This document shows positions 49,927-60,578 of a DNA stretch of 64,000 nucleotides, piece by piece. Below the pieces are notes generated by a model, which was given only the letters and a program-made list of their open reading frames with translations, was not told the origin of the DNA and searched no databases. Source of the DNA: Mucilaginibacter limnophilus (lineage in GTDB: Bacteria; Bacteroidota; Bacteroidia; Sphingobacteriales; Sphingobacteriaceae); contig NZ_SACK01000003.1 in assembly GCF_004005815.1 (NCBI RefSeq), positions 310,001 to 374,000 of the forward strand, given 5' to 3'. Numbering within the stretch: position 1 is the first letter of the stretch; every line of letters begins with the position of its first letter. The position numbers were made by a program, and so were the translations under genes.

Positions 49927-51120
49927 ATGACTACATTAAGTAACAGGATACAGAACCTGTCTGAATCGGCAACGATTAAAATGGCCAAACTGGGCCGTGA
50001 ATTAGCCGCGAAAGGTGTCGATGTGATTAACCTTAGCTTTGGCGAACCGGATTTTCATACCCCTGAATATATAAAGGATGCCGCCAAGAAGGCAATGGAT
50101 GAAAATTATACGTATTATACTCCAGTATCAGGATATCCTGACTTGCGCAAAGCTATTGTTGCCAAGCTGAAAAACGAGAATAATCTTGACTATGATATAA
50201 GCCAGATAGTAGTTTCAACCGGCGCTAAGCAGGCGATTGCCAACGCAGTATTGTGTTTAGTTAACCCGGGCGAAGAGGTGATAATTCCTACGCCTTATTG
50301 GGTATCATATTCAGAAGTAGTAAAGCTTGCCGAAGGCAAAAGCGTTTTTATTAACACTACTGCCGAATCAAACTTTAAAATTACCGCCGAGCAACTGGAA
50401 GCTGCTATTACACCAAAAAGCAAGCTATTCATGTTCTCGTCTCCTTGTAATCCAACTGGTAGCGTATACAGCAAAGATGAGCTGGAAGCGTTGGCAAAAG
50501 TATTTGAGAAACATCCTGAAATTTACATTATATCTGACGAGATATACGAGCATATCAACTTTGTTGACAAGCATGAGTCAATAGCACAATTTGATTCGAT
50601 AAAAGACCGTGTGATCATCATCAACGGCTTTTCAAAATCATATGCCATGACAGGCTGGCGCATTGGCTACACCGCATCAAACAAAGAGATAGCAGCAGCG
50701 TGTGACAAAATGCAGGGACAGATTACTTCTGGTACGTGTTCTATTACCCAGCGTGCAGGTATTGCAGCTTATGAGGGTGGCTTGGAAAGCGTACACGAAA
50801 TGCGTGAGGATTTCCGTAAACGCCGTGATATTGTGTATAACTTATTAAAGGATATTGAAGGGATAGAAGTTAACCTACCAGAGGGAGCGTTTTACTTTTT
50901 TCCTGATGTTACATCGTTCTTTGGTAAAAGCTACAACGGTAAAACTATTAACGATGCTAACGAACTGAGCATTTACCTGCTTGAAGAAGCACATGTTTCA
51001 ACTGTAGGCGGTGATTCGTTTGGCGATAAAACGTCTATTCGTATGTCATACGCGGCTGCTGAAGACAAGTTGATTGAAGCCATGGGACGTATTAAAGCTG
51101 CTTTAGCAAAATTAAGCTAA
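49927..51120 (+). CDS. Aspartate aminotransferase (class I pyridoxal-phosphate enzyme)
   Basis: This 397-residue cytoplasmic aminotransferase interconverts aspartate/2-oxoglutarate and oxaloacetate/glutamate. The aspartate aminotransferase Ib pattern is clear: INLSFGEPDFHTPEYIKDAA, YTPVSGYPDLRKAI, SSPCNPTGSVYSKDE (substrate-side Asn), SDEIYEHINF (cofactor Asp and Tyr) and the Schiff-base lysine in NGFSKSYAMTGWRIGY, with SIRMSYAAAE giving the substrate Arg. It is transcribed alone from the promoter at 49897, and a perfect terminator follows. Subclass Ib enzymes can also act on prephenate or other acids, so exact substrate range is open. Confidence 0.93.
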   Translation: MTTLSNRIQNLSESATIKMAKLGRELAAKGVDVINLSFGEPDFHTPEYIKDAAKKAMDENYTYYTPVSGYPDLRKAIVAKLKNENNLDYDISQIVVSTGAKQAIANAVLCLVNPGEEVIIPTPYWVSYSEVVKLAEGKSVFINTTAESNFKITAEQLEAAITPKSKLFMFSSPCNPTGSVYSKDELEALAKVFEKHPEIYIISDEIYEHINFVDKHESIAQFDSIKDRVIIINGFSKSYAMTGWRIGYTASNKEIAAACDKMQGQITSGTCSITQRAGIAAYEGGLESVHEMREDFRKRRDIVYNLLKDIEGIEVNLPEGAFYFFPDVTSFFGKSYNGKTINDANELSIYLLEEAHVSTVGGDSFGDKTSIRMSYAAAEDKLIEAMGRIKAALAKLS

Positions 51121-51138
51121 GCATAAAACCTTAAACAA

Positions 51139-51170
51139 AAAAGCCTCTCAGGATATCCTGAGAGGCTTTT
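51139..51170. terminator. Bidirectional terminator between aspartate aminotransferase and the barrel gene
   Basis: AAAAGCCTCTCAGGAT at 51139-51154 and ATCCTGAGAGGCTTTT at 51155-51170 form a perfect palindrome. A-runs on the left and T-runs on the right let it stop both converging transcripts. Confidence 0.93.
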
Positions 51171-51188
51171 TCGTTAGCTGTTCGGTTA

Positions 51189-51722
51189 TTATAAACCAAA
51201 TCCGTACGCTACACGCAGGCCAACTACACCCCAATTGTTGTTGTTACCCGAAAAGTTTTCGTACTTTACGCCGAAATCCCAGTGTTGATCAGCCCAGCCT
51301 AAAGCAGGTGCTAAAATTAACTTGGTATTGTTGCCTTCGTTAGTTGCAAAACCAGCACCTGCTTCTGCACCAAAATAAAGATTATCTGTGAAGAATGCTT
51401 TAATACCTAATTTTACAGGGATAATACCTACATCCTCAGCGTCATAATTGTCACCGGCTATTTCTACTTCTTTACCAAAAAAGTTATAATAACCTGAGGT
51501 TAAAGTAAGCGCCAAATTGTCACTTAAGCCATATTGCAAACGTGCAGTACCACCTAATTGGAAACTACTGTAGTCTTTAATATCTCCTGTTGGTATGCCA
51601 CCTTCAAGGCCAAAACCTAAACGCCAAGCGCTTTTTTCTGAAGTTTGAGCATTTGCATTACTTCCTACAAATATAGCTACGGCTGTTAAGGCTGCTGCTA
51701 ATAGTTTAGTTGTCTTTTTCAT
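51189..51722 (-). CDS. Small outer-membrane beta-barrel protein
   Basis: This 177-residue protein has a signal peptide (MKKTTKLLAAALTAVAIFVG, cleaved after NANAQ at residue 26), followed by alternating beta-strands: WRLGFGLEGGIPTGDI, FQLGGTARLQYGLSDNLALTLTSGYY, IIPVKLGIKAFFTDNLYFGAEAGAG and a C-terminal VVGLRVAYGFGL ending in an aromatic-leucine pattern. It fits the OmpW/PorT-like small barrel families of Bacteroidota; role unknown. It stands alone between two terminators. A -7 element, TAGGTTTG (plus CAAACCTA at 51784-51791), lies about 62 bp upstream of its start. Confidence 0.82.
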   Translation of the reverse strand: MKKTTKLLAAALTAVAIFVGSNANAQTSEKSAWRLGFGLEGGIPTGDIKDYSSFQLGGTARLQYGLSDNLALTLTSGYYNFFGKEVEIAGDNYDAEDVGIIPVKLGIKAFFTDNLYFGAEAGAGFATNEGNNTKLILAPALGWADQHWDFGVKYENFSGNNNNWGVVGLRVAYGFGL

Positions 51723-52054
51723 TGTTGTGTTTTTTTGTAAATAATTTTAGATTTTTTCGGAATGACATGAACAAATAGTTTGCCAAACCTAATACAATCC
51801 TGTTGTTGTGATAATGCGATGACTATGCGAAGAAATGTAACTGCATGTGTTATAGCAGAAAATCTAATAGATGACAAGTATGCAGGATAGTATTTATTAT
51901 TGTCAGTACAGCGATATTTTGTCAGATATCTACTGTATATATAATATTACAAATTGTCCGTTTGAGTTGACATTTTCATTAAATTTTCATGATAATAATA
52001 TGAATATTTAAATCTAAAATATGTATTTTTTGATATGAAGCATATTGAAATAGT
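51723..52054. promoter_or_regulatory. AT-rich upstream region of the small barrel gene
   Basis: This gap of about 330 bp contains no supported gene. The leftward -7 element TAGGTTTG (51784-51791, seen as CAAACCTA on the plus strand) is the likely promoter of the barrel gene. The remainder, 51830-52054, is very AT-rich, and I see nothing further in it. Confidence 0.5.
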
Positions 52055-52101
52055 ATTTAAATAAGAAACGCCCAGTAGTGCTGGGCGTTTCTTATTTAAA
52101 T
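52055..52101. terminator. 21-bp perfect stem, terminator of the second RND operon
   Basis: ATTTAAATAAGAAACGCCCAG at 52055-52075 pairs without mismatch with its reverse complement at 52081-52101 around the loop TAGTG (arms are 21 bp; key core AAACGCCCAG/CTGGGCGTTT). It lies 8 bp beyond the pump stop codon. Confidence 0.9.
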
Positions 52102-52109
52102 CGTTATTA

Positions 52110-55100
52110 TTAATGCTCTCCATGTTCCGAATCAGGCTTGTAGTTGGCCTCCAATTCGGCAAGTTTCTCTTTACCATAAGCAAATCGGGTGATCAGGTAG
52201 AACAATACCGGAACGATAAATATCGCCAGTGATGTTGCGGCAAGCATACCGCCAAATACCGTCCACCCTATGGTTTGACGGGCCATCGCCCCCGCTCCTG
52301 ACGCAAATAACAACGGCACAACACCTAATATAAACGCCAGTGACGTCATCACTATCGGTCGCAAACGCAGTCTTACCGCTTCAAGGGTTGCTTGTTCAAG
52401 GTTCATTCCTCTGTCAACACGTTCCTTAGCGAACTCCACAATCAGGATGGCGTTCTTGGCAGCCAAGCCAATCAGGGTAATCAAACCAATTTGTGCGTAA
52501 ACGTTATTACTTAACGACGGGAAGAACCACAGGAACAGTATCGCGCCAAATGCGCCAAGCGGTACGGCAAGCAGTACCGAAAACGGCACCGACCAGCTTT
52601 CGTACAACGCTGCCAGGAACAGAAATACGAACCCTATAGACAATAGGAATATATACACCGTTTTTGAACCAGATAATAACTCCTCACGACTAAGGCCCGA
52701 AAACTCATATCCGTAACCTGCAGGTAATACCTGAGCTGCGGTTTCCTGTAAAGCCCTTATCGCGTCACCGCTACTATAACCCGGTTTTGTGCTGCCGTTT
52801 ATCTCGGCCGAACGGAACAGATTATAATGTGATATCAGCGGGGCATTCTCAATCATTTTGTAAGAGGTAAGCGTGCTCAAAGGCACCATTTCGCCGTTGC
52901 GGTTACGTACAAAGTACTGACCGATGTTACCGATGTTAGTACGGTAATTTGTATCAGCCTGTGCAACTACCCTAAAGTTACGGCCATAAATGGTAAAGTC
53001 GTTTATATACGAACTACCCATATACGTTTGCAATGCGTTATTTACATCACTTAGTTGCACACCAAGCTTTTTGGCTTTTTCACGATCAATAGTCAGCTGG
53101 TATGACGGTGTCCGCGCTGTAAAGAACGAGAATGCTCGGGCTATTTCCGGGCGACCGTTTATAGCGCCCACAAACGTTTGTAGTGTTTTTTCAAAGTTTT
53201 TAATGTCACCGCCTGCTTCACGCTCCTGTAAAATGAACGAGAAACCACCGGTGTTACCTAAACCCGGGATTGCCGGCGGCTGAATAACCACCACGCTGGC
53301 TTCCTTAAACTTGGCAGATAGTTTTTGCTGCAGCATACCTACCAGCGCGGTAGCCTGATCTTTTTTGTCTCCACGTTCGTCCCAAGGTTTTAGCTGAACG
53401 AATACTGTAGCACTGTTTGACTTGGTAGCAAAGTTCACAGCGTTCAAACCACCTAATGCTGCATAGTGATTGATAGCCGGAATACTATCCAGGGTCTTCA
53501 TTACCTCATGTAATACCGCAACAGTGCGCTCGGTTGAAGAGCCTTCAGGCAAATCATAGGTTACATAAATACGTCCCTCATCTTCCAATGGAATGAATCC
53601 TGATGGTTTTTTCATGAAGAGGAATATTGTACCTACTATAATACAAATCAGTATAACTATAACAAACTTTGAATGCTTGATGCCTTTATCAACCGCGTTT
53701 TTATAACGGCCGGTAACTTTGTCAAACCAAGTATTGAATTTGAAAAAGAATCTATCAAGACCTTTTGAGTTTTGATCAAGCTTGTGCGGTTTCAATATCA
53801 GTGTACATAAAGCCGGAGTAAGTGACAAAGCCACAAATGCAGAAATAAGTACCGATATAGCGATAGTGATAGCGAATTGCTGGTAAAGCCTGCCCACAAT
53901 GCCCGGCACAAAGCCTACCGGCACAAACACCGCCGCCAAAATTAACGCGATAGCTATTACCGGCGCAGAAATATCACGCATGGCATGTATGGTAGCTTCC
54001 CTTGGCGACATACCCTGCTCATCCATGTAATGCTGCACAGCTTCAACCACCACAATAGCGTCGTCCACCACAATACCAATTGCCAGTACGAAACCGAATA
54101 ATGTTAAAGTATTGATGGTAAATCCAAGGGGAATGAAGAAAATAAACGTACCCACAATGGAAACCGGAATTGCCAGTACCGGCACAAGCGTTGTACGCCA
54201 GTTTTGCAAAAACAGGAACACCACGATAATTACCAGCGCAAGGGCTATAACTAATGTTTCAATCACCTCATGCAGCGATACCTTAACCACAGTTACCGAT
54301 TCGAAAGGGATTACATAGTCCACATCAGCCGGGAAGGTTTTCTTAAGCTGCTCCATCGTAGCCTGTACATTATCGGCTGTTTCGATAGCGTTGCTGCCCG
54401 GTGCCTGGTAAATAAGCAGGTATGATGCACGGTTACCATCAACAAATGAGTTACCCGAGTAGTTAAATTTACCCAACTGCACACGGGCTACATCTTTCAG
54501 GTAAACAACTGCGCCAGTTTCCGGGATGGTTTTTACCACGATGTTTTCAAATTCTTTCTGGTTGGTTAAACGGCCTTTTACAAGTACGGTGTACTCAAAA
54601 GTCTGCCCTGTCATCTGCGGGGTTGAACCTACTGTACCGGCAGCTACCTGTGCGTTTTGTTCCTGCAAAGCAGCAGTAACATCGGCAGCCGTCATGTTAA
54701 GCGCGGCAAGTTTATCAGGTTTAAGCCATATACGCATACTAAAGTCGTCGGCACGTGTAAACACGTCGCCCACACCTTTTGTACGTAATAGCGCGTCTTT
54801 AACAAATATGTTAGTAAAGTTGTCTACAAAGGTTACGTCGTGACTACCTTTTGGCGAAAACATGGCCACAAGCATTAATATACTCGGGTTACGTTTACGC
54901 ACGGTTAAGCCCAAACGCTGCACTTCCTGCGGAAGCGTTGGCAAGGCAATACCTACACGGTTTTGTACGTCAAGTGCGGCAATGTTGATATCGGTACCTA
55001 CTTCAAAGTTTACCGTCATGCTCATTTGCCCGTTGCTGGTACTGTTACTTTGCAGGTAGGTCATGCCCGGCGTACCGTTCACCTGCACCTCAACAGGCGT

Positions 55101-55289
55101 GGCAACGGTTTGCTCAACCGTGAGCGCGTCGGCACCAGTATAGTTACCGGTAACCTGCACGGTTGGCGGTGTAATATCAGGATACTGGCCTACCGGCAAT
55201 GAGGTTATGGCCAGCGTACCAACAATTACAATTACTAATGATATAACAATGGCTGTAACAGGCCGTTTTATAAAGGTTTCTGCAATCAT
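52110..55289 (-). CDS. RND multidrug efflux pump, HAE1/AcrB type (operon 2)
   Basis: This 1059-residue AcrB-type pump begins MIAETFIKRPVTAIV, a standard start. It has two porter domains (PDITPPTVQVTGNYTGADALTVEQ near the N-terminus), the TM4 proton-relay motif FVLAIGIVVDDAIVVVEAVQHYM, and the TM10 segment GLAAKNAILIVEFAKERVDRG. It shares the fold but not close sequence with the pump at 23643-26822. The C-terminus ends YKPDSEHGEH, a His/acid tail. It is the last gene of the operon tolC-adaptor-pump and is followed by a strong terminator. No adjacent regulator was found. Confidence 0.96.
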   Translation of the reverse strand: MIAETFIKRPVTAIVISLVIVIVGTLAITSLPVGQYPDITPPTVQVTGNYTGADALTVEQTVATPVEVQVNGTPGMTYLQSNSTSNGQMSMTVNFEVGTDINIAALDVQNRVGIALPTLPQEVQRLGLTVRKRNPSILMLVAMFSPKGSHDVTFVDNFTNIFVKDALLRTKGVGDVFTRADDFSMRIWLKPDKLAALNMTAADVTAALQEQNAQVAAGTVGSTPQMTGQTFEYTVLVKGRLTNQKEFENIVVKTIPETGAVVYLKDVARVQLGKFNYSGNSFVDGNRASYLLIYQAPGSNAIETADNVQATMEQLKKTFPADVDYVIPFESVTVVKVSLHEVIETLVIALALVIIVVFLFLQNWRTTLVPVLAIPVSIVGTFIFFIPLGFTINTLTLFGFVLAIGIVVDDAIVVVEAVQHYMDEQGMSPREATIHAMRDISAPVIAIALILAAVFVPVGFVPGIVGRLYQQFAITIAISVLISAFVALSLTPALCTLILKPHKLDQNSKGLDRFFFKFNTWFDKVTGRYKNAVDKGIKHSKFVIVILICIIVGTIFLFMKKPSGFIPLEDEGRIYVTYDLPEGSSTERTVAVLHEVMKTLDSIPAINHYAALGGLNAVNFATKSNSATVFVQLKPWDERGDKKDQATALVGMLQQKLSAKFKEASVVVIQPPAIPGLGNTGGFSFILQEREAGGDIKNFEKTLQTFVGAINGRPEIARAFSFFTARTPSYQLTIDREKAKKLGVQLSDVNNALQTYMGSSYINDFTIYGRNFRVVAQADTNYRTNIGNIGQYFVRNRNGEMVPLSTLTSYKMIENAPLISHYNLFRSAEINGSTKPGYSSGDAIRALQETAAQVLPAGYGYEFSGLSREELLSGSKTVYIFLLSIGFVFLFLAALYESWSVPFSVLLAVPLGAFGAILFLWFFPSLSNNVYAQIGLITLIGLAAKNAILIVEFAKERVDRGMNLEQATLEAVRLRLRPIVMTSLAFILGVVPLLFASGAGAMARQTIGWTVFGGMLAATSLAIFIVPVLFYLITRFAYGKEKLAELEANYKPDSEHGEH

Positions 55290-55350
55290 TCTATTAGTCT
55301 TTATTCACCGCAGGAAAACACCTGCTGTTATTTAAGGCAATGCCTTGTTA

Positions 55351-56487
55351 TTATTTACCCGCAGGTTTACCTTGTTGCGGCGCACCGGCAGCTGCAGGCG
55401 GCGGACCAAGCATTATCTTGCTGCTATCGCGCAGGCGCTGGAAACCTTCGGTTATTACATTTTCGCCTTGCTCAAGGCCTTTGGTAATAATAATATTATC
55501 AGAAATACGCGGGCCAAGCTCCACTTTTCTTTGAAGGGCGATGCTGTCTTTCGCAACAAAAACGAAAAACTCACCCATTTGCTCGGTAATGGCTTTATAC
55601 GGAATTTGAATACGATTTCCGGAGTTTTGATTAAGCACCTGTAGTACGCCATTCATACCGTCCTGCAGTTCGCGGCTATCGTTAGGAAACTGCACACGTA
55701 CACGCACACTACCTGTTTGATTGTCCACTCCCCTGTCTATCGTAAGCAGCTTACCTGTTTTGCTGTAGGTAGTACCATTAGCCAACTGGAACCTGAAGGT
55801 AGTATCGCTGCTGCCTTGCTGCAGTTTATAAAACCTGTCTATCTCCTGCTCGTTTACTACGATCTCAACTGCAACTGGGCTTTCTGCAGATATGGTATTT
55901 AACAATGTTGAACCCGGAGTAACCTGCGAACCTAACCTTACCTGCGATATACCGATACGGCCGGTAAACGGCGCGGTAATGGTAGCATATGAAAGATCAG
56001 TACGGGCGGCTTCCTGTGCAGCTACTGCAACTGCAACCTGGCTTCTGGCTGTTTCATAAGTAGCGGTGGCCTGATCAACAGTTTGACGGGCAACCGCATC
56101 GTTTTTCAACAGCATATTGTACCTGTCAATATCTTTCTGCGCGCGTAGAAGATTAGCGCGAGCACTTACCACGTTGGCTTGCGCCTGCTGGTAAGCAGCT
56201 AAATATTTACGGCGATCAATCTCATATAAAGGCTGACCCTTTTTAACTATATCGCCCTCTTTAAAAAATATATTTGTAATAAAGCCCGGCACCTGGCTAC
56301 GCAGCTCTACAGTATTTAAAGCTACTACCTTACCCTGATACTTGTCATAATAAGCAGCAGGTGTAAGTTTAGCTTCAGCTACGTTTACAGGTGTTGCCGG
56401 CGGTGGCGCCTGCTGCTCCTGCTTGCTGCCGCATCCTGCCGCTAAAATGGCCACAGTGGCCAGTGTATATATATATGTATTTTTCAT
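55351..56487 (-). CDS. RND efflux periplasmic adaptor, lipoprotein (operon 2)
   Basis: The 378-residue adaptor has a lipoprotein leader ending LAAGC (Cys19), then GSKQEQQAPPPATPVNV. Adaptor segments are YDKYQGKVVALNTVELRSQVPGFITNIFFKEGD (about 50-80), an alpha-hairpin (YQQAQANVVSARANLLRAQKDI, about 107-128), and LSYATITAPFTGRIGISQVRLG. The C-terminus is rich in Pro/Ala/Gln. It connects the tolC product (gene 11 bp upstream) to the pump (gene 61 bp downstream) in one leftward transcript. Confidence 0.94.
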   Translation of the reverse strand: MKNTYIYTLATVAILAAGCGSKQEQQAPPPATPVNVAEAKLTPAAYYDKYQGKVVALNTVELRSQVPGFITNIFFKEGDIVKKGQPLYEIDRRKYLAAYQQAQANVVSARANLLRAQKDIDRYNMLLKNDAVARQTVDQATATYETARSQVAVAVAAQEAARTDLSYATITAPFTGRIGISQVRLGSQVTPGSTLLNTISAESPVAVEIVVNEQEIDRFYKLQQGSSDTTFRFQLANGTTYSKTGKLLTIDRGVDNQTGSVRVRVQFPNDSRELQDGMNGVLQVLNQNSGNRIQIPYKAITEQMGEFFVFVAKDSIALQRKVELGPRISDNIIITKGLEQGENVITEGFQRLRDSSKIMLGPPPAAAGAPQQGKPAGK

Positions 56488-56498
56488 ATCCGGTTTGG

Positions 56499-57824
56499 TT
56501 ATTGTACTGCAAGCGTGCCCGATGCGCGTTCCACATCTATCCTGCTTGACAGTAATTGAAATAAAGCGTTGTAATAATTAAGTTGAGCTGTGCGTAAATC
56601 AGTTTGGGCCACAATAACATCAAGGTATACTTTTATACCTTCCCTGTACTGCAGACTTACTACATTAAATACATCCTGAGCCAGCTCCATGTTTTGTTTG
56701 GTTAACACCCATGCAGTGTAATTGCTTTTATAATTAGCCATTGCCTGCACATATTCAGTATTAATTACATTCTTTACATTAATAATGTCCTGATCAACAC
56801 GTTCTTCCTGCAAGCGTGCCTTCCTTAGATTTTGAATACGGCGTGTTCCCTGGAAAATAGGAATACTAAGCGATAAACCTACATACCCATTTGGGAAGGT
56901 GTTATCATACAGGTTTGATAAACTGCTGTTGGCATAAATCAAATTGTATGCACCCACTGCCGATAATGAAGGAAGGAAACCCCACTTATAATAGCTTACG
57001 TTAAGGTTTTGCAGCGATTTAGTAGTTAGCAGTTGCTGATACTCGATACGTTTGGTAACATCAAGTATCTGGTTGGTATCAATAGTTGCTTCGGCTACAT
57101 AACGTGCAGAATCATACTGAAGAGAAAGATTGGTATTAGCGTTTACACCCATTATTTGTTTCAGATATGCTTCGCGGCTTTTTATGGCCTCAGTAGTTTG
57201 TTTGCGGGTAACCATGGCATTGTTAAGCGCGATAGTGGCTTGTTTGAAGTCAATTTTATCAGTAACACCTGCTTCGTAACGGCTGCGTGCATCTTTAAGA
57301 CTGCGTTGCAGGCGGGTGATGTCTTCATTAGTGATACTTAGCTGCCTTTGAGAAAGCAGCACATCAAAAAATGCCTTGCTTACTTCTGATACAACATCAA
57401 TGCGGTTAAGCTGTGAATTTTGGCGGTAATATTGCCTTGAAAAACGTGCTGTACGCGATGCCAGGAAAACATCATTATTATATAGTGTTTGTGTGGCCTG
57501 TACACCAAGGTTTGAAAGGTTTCGGATATCAGTAGTTACACCGCCCGGTATATTGGCCGCGCCGGCAACCGGACCACCTTTAAAATAGTGTTGTACTGTA
57601 CCGGTACCATTAACCTGCGGAAGCCAGCCCGACAGGCCAATACGAATATCACGTTCGTTTATTTCTTCATCAATGGCAGCTTGTTTAACAGCCGGCTGAT
57701 TTTTCAGGGCAAAGTCGATACATTGCCTTAAAGTAAGGTTTCCTTTTAAGGTATCGGCAGTTGTTTGCGCGAAAATAGTGACAGGCAGTGTAAGACAGAG
57801 TATTATTAATATGTGTTTTTTCAT
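56499..57824 (-). CDS. TolC-family outer-membrane efflux channel (operon 2)
   Basis: This 441-residue protein has a signal peptide cleaved near residue 20 (TLPVTIFAQ) and no lipobox, unlike the NodT-type channel of the first RND operon. TolC repeats include LTLRQCIDFALKNQPAVKQAAIDEEI (about 29-54), SLKDARSRYEAGVTDKIDFKQA and the second repeat QYREGIKVYLDVIVAQTDLRTAQLNYY (about 399-425). It is the first gene of the operon. A possible leftward promoter is TTG at 57886-57888 (as CAA) with AAATTTTG at 57859-57866, separated by 20 bp. Confidence 0.93.
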   Translation of the reverse strand: MKKHILIILCLTLPVTIFAQTTADTLKGNLTLRQCIDFALKNQPAVKQAAIDEEINERDIRIGLSGWLPQVNGTGTVQHYFKGGPVAGAANIPGGVTTDIRNLSNLGVQATQTLYNNDVFLASRTARFSRQYYRQNSQLNRIDVVSEVSKAFFDVLLSQRQLSITNEDITRLQRSLKDARSRYEAGVTDKIDFKQATIALNNAMVTRKQTTEAIKSREAYLKQIMGVNANTNLSLQYDSARYVAEATIDTNQILDVTKRIEYQQLLTTKSLQNLNVSYYKWGFLPSLSAVGAYNLIYANSSLSNLYDNTFPNGYVGLSLSIPIFQGTRRIQNLRKARLQEERVDQDIINVKNVINTEYVQAMANYKSNYTAWVLTKQNMELAQDVFNVVSLQYREGIKVYLDVIVAQTDLRTAQLNYYNALFQLLSSRIDVERASGTLAVQ

Positions 57825-59383
<1,559 letters not shown>

Positions 59384-59393
59384 CACAATATAA

Positions 59394-59417
59394 AAGGTGT
59401 GCCGCAAGGCACGCCTT
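59394..59417 (+). terminator. GCAA-tetraloop hairpin after spt
   Basis: AAGGTGTGCC (59394-59403) pairs with GGCACGCCTT (59408-59417), one pair being T-G, around a GCAA tetraloop. The following ATTTGTTTCC is only weakly T-rich, so it may be a partial terminator or an mRNA-stability element between spt and the next gene. Confidence 0.6.
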
Positions 59418-59462
59418 ATTTGTTTCCAATTAAAACACCTCATCCCCCACACCCCTATCAAC

Positions 59463-60578
59463 ATGAGCCAGATAGTTCCGGTTAAGTCGAAAAAAGAACT
59501 TGCCGCGTTTATTGATTTTCCGCACGAGTTACACAAAAACGATCCGAACTATGTGCCGGAACTGTTTATTGCGCAACGCGACCTGCTAACCACTCATCCG
59601 TTTTACAAACACTCAACTTTACAGGCGTTTTTGGCGTATAATGGGGATAAGATTGTAGGCCGGATTGCAGCTGTATGGAATACTAACCATAACACGTTTA
59701 ACAACGTAAGCGATGGTTTTTTTGGTTTTTTTGATTGCGTAAACGATCAGGCTACTGCAAACTCATTGTTTGAGTCGGCAAAAAACTGGCTTAAAGAAAA
59801 GGGCGCTACCAAACTTGTTGGGCCTGCAAACCCATCAACGAACGAAACCTGCGGCCTTTTAGTAAAAGGTTTTAACAAGCCACCGGTTGTAATGATGCCT
59901 TATAACCCGGAGTATTACGTTGAACTCCTGGAAAGGGCTGGTTTTACAAAACAGGTTGATTTGTTTGCCTATAGCTGGACAGGTCAGCAATACAACGACA
60001 AATCGCTGCAATTGCTTGATAAGCTGCAGCAGCGCTTAACGCGCAGCGACATCATTATTCGTAAAATCAATTTAAAAAAGTTTAAAGAAGAAGCCGCTGC
60101 TCTCCGTGAAGTTTACAACACGGCTTGGGATAAGAATCTTGGCTTTTTCCCAATGACCAACGAAGAGTTTGATTATACAGCTAAGGATCTTAAAATGATA
60201 CTCGACCCGGACTTTTGCGTGCTGGCCGAGCAGAACGGAAAGATTGTTGGTTTTGGCGTAGCTATACCCGATATTAACCAGATACTTAAAACCATTAAAA
60301 AAGGCAGGTTATTGCCTACAGGCATTTTTAAGCTATTACTTAATAAAAGCAAGATACGGGGTATCCGCATTATGCTGCTTGGGGTTGTTGAGGGTTACCG
60401 TAAAATGGGTATCGAGGCTTGCTTATATGGTAATATCATCAAAGAGTACCGTCGTAAAAATCTTGATTACGCCGAAGCCAGCTGGACACTTGAACACAAT
60501 GACATGGTAAACAGAGCTATTGAAGCCATTGGCGGTGATCAGTATAAAACCTACCGTATTTACGAAAAAACTATATGA
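59463..60578 (+). CDS. GNAT-like acyltransferase, putative bacterial ceramide synthase
   Basis: The product is 371 residues from the ATG at 59463 (MSQIVPVKSKKELAAFI); the longer frame upstream runs through the hairpin after spt and is untranslated. Two GNAT-like lobes are suggested: KIVGRIAAVWNTNHN near residue 60-75 and QNGKIVGFGVAIPDINQ with VVEGYRKMGIEACLYG near 255-330. Proteins of this type adjoin SPT in Bacteroidota. A GNAT-related protein was shown to be the ceramide synthase in Caulobacter (bCerS), N-acylating the sphingoid base. Homology to that exact enzyme is inferred from position and fold. It overlaps the next gene by 4 bp. Confidence 0.72.
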   Translation: MSQIVPVKSKKELAAFIDFPHELHKNDPNYVPELFIAQRDLLTTHPFYKHSTLQAFLAYNGDKIVGRIAAVWNTNHNTFNNVSDGFFGFFDCVNDQATANSLFESAKNWLKEKGATKLVGPANPSTNETCGLLVKGFNKPPVVMMPYNPEYYVELLERAGFTKQVDLFAYSWTGQQYNDKSLQLLDKLQQRLTRSDIIIRKINLKKFKEEAAALREVYNTAWDKNLGFFPMTNEEFDYTAKDLKMILDPDFCVLAEQNGKIVGFGVAIPDINQILKTIKKGRLLPTGIFKLLLNKSKIRGIRIMLLGVVEGYRKMGIEACLYGNIIKEYRRKNLDYAEASWTLEHNDMVNRAIEAIGGDQYKTYRIYEKTI

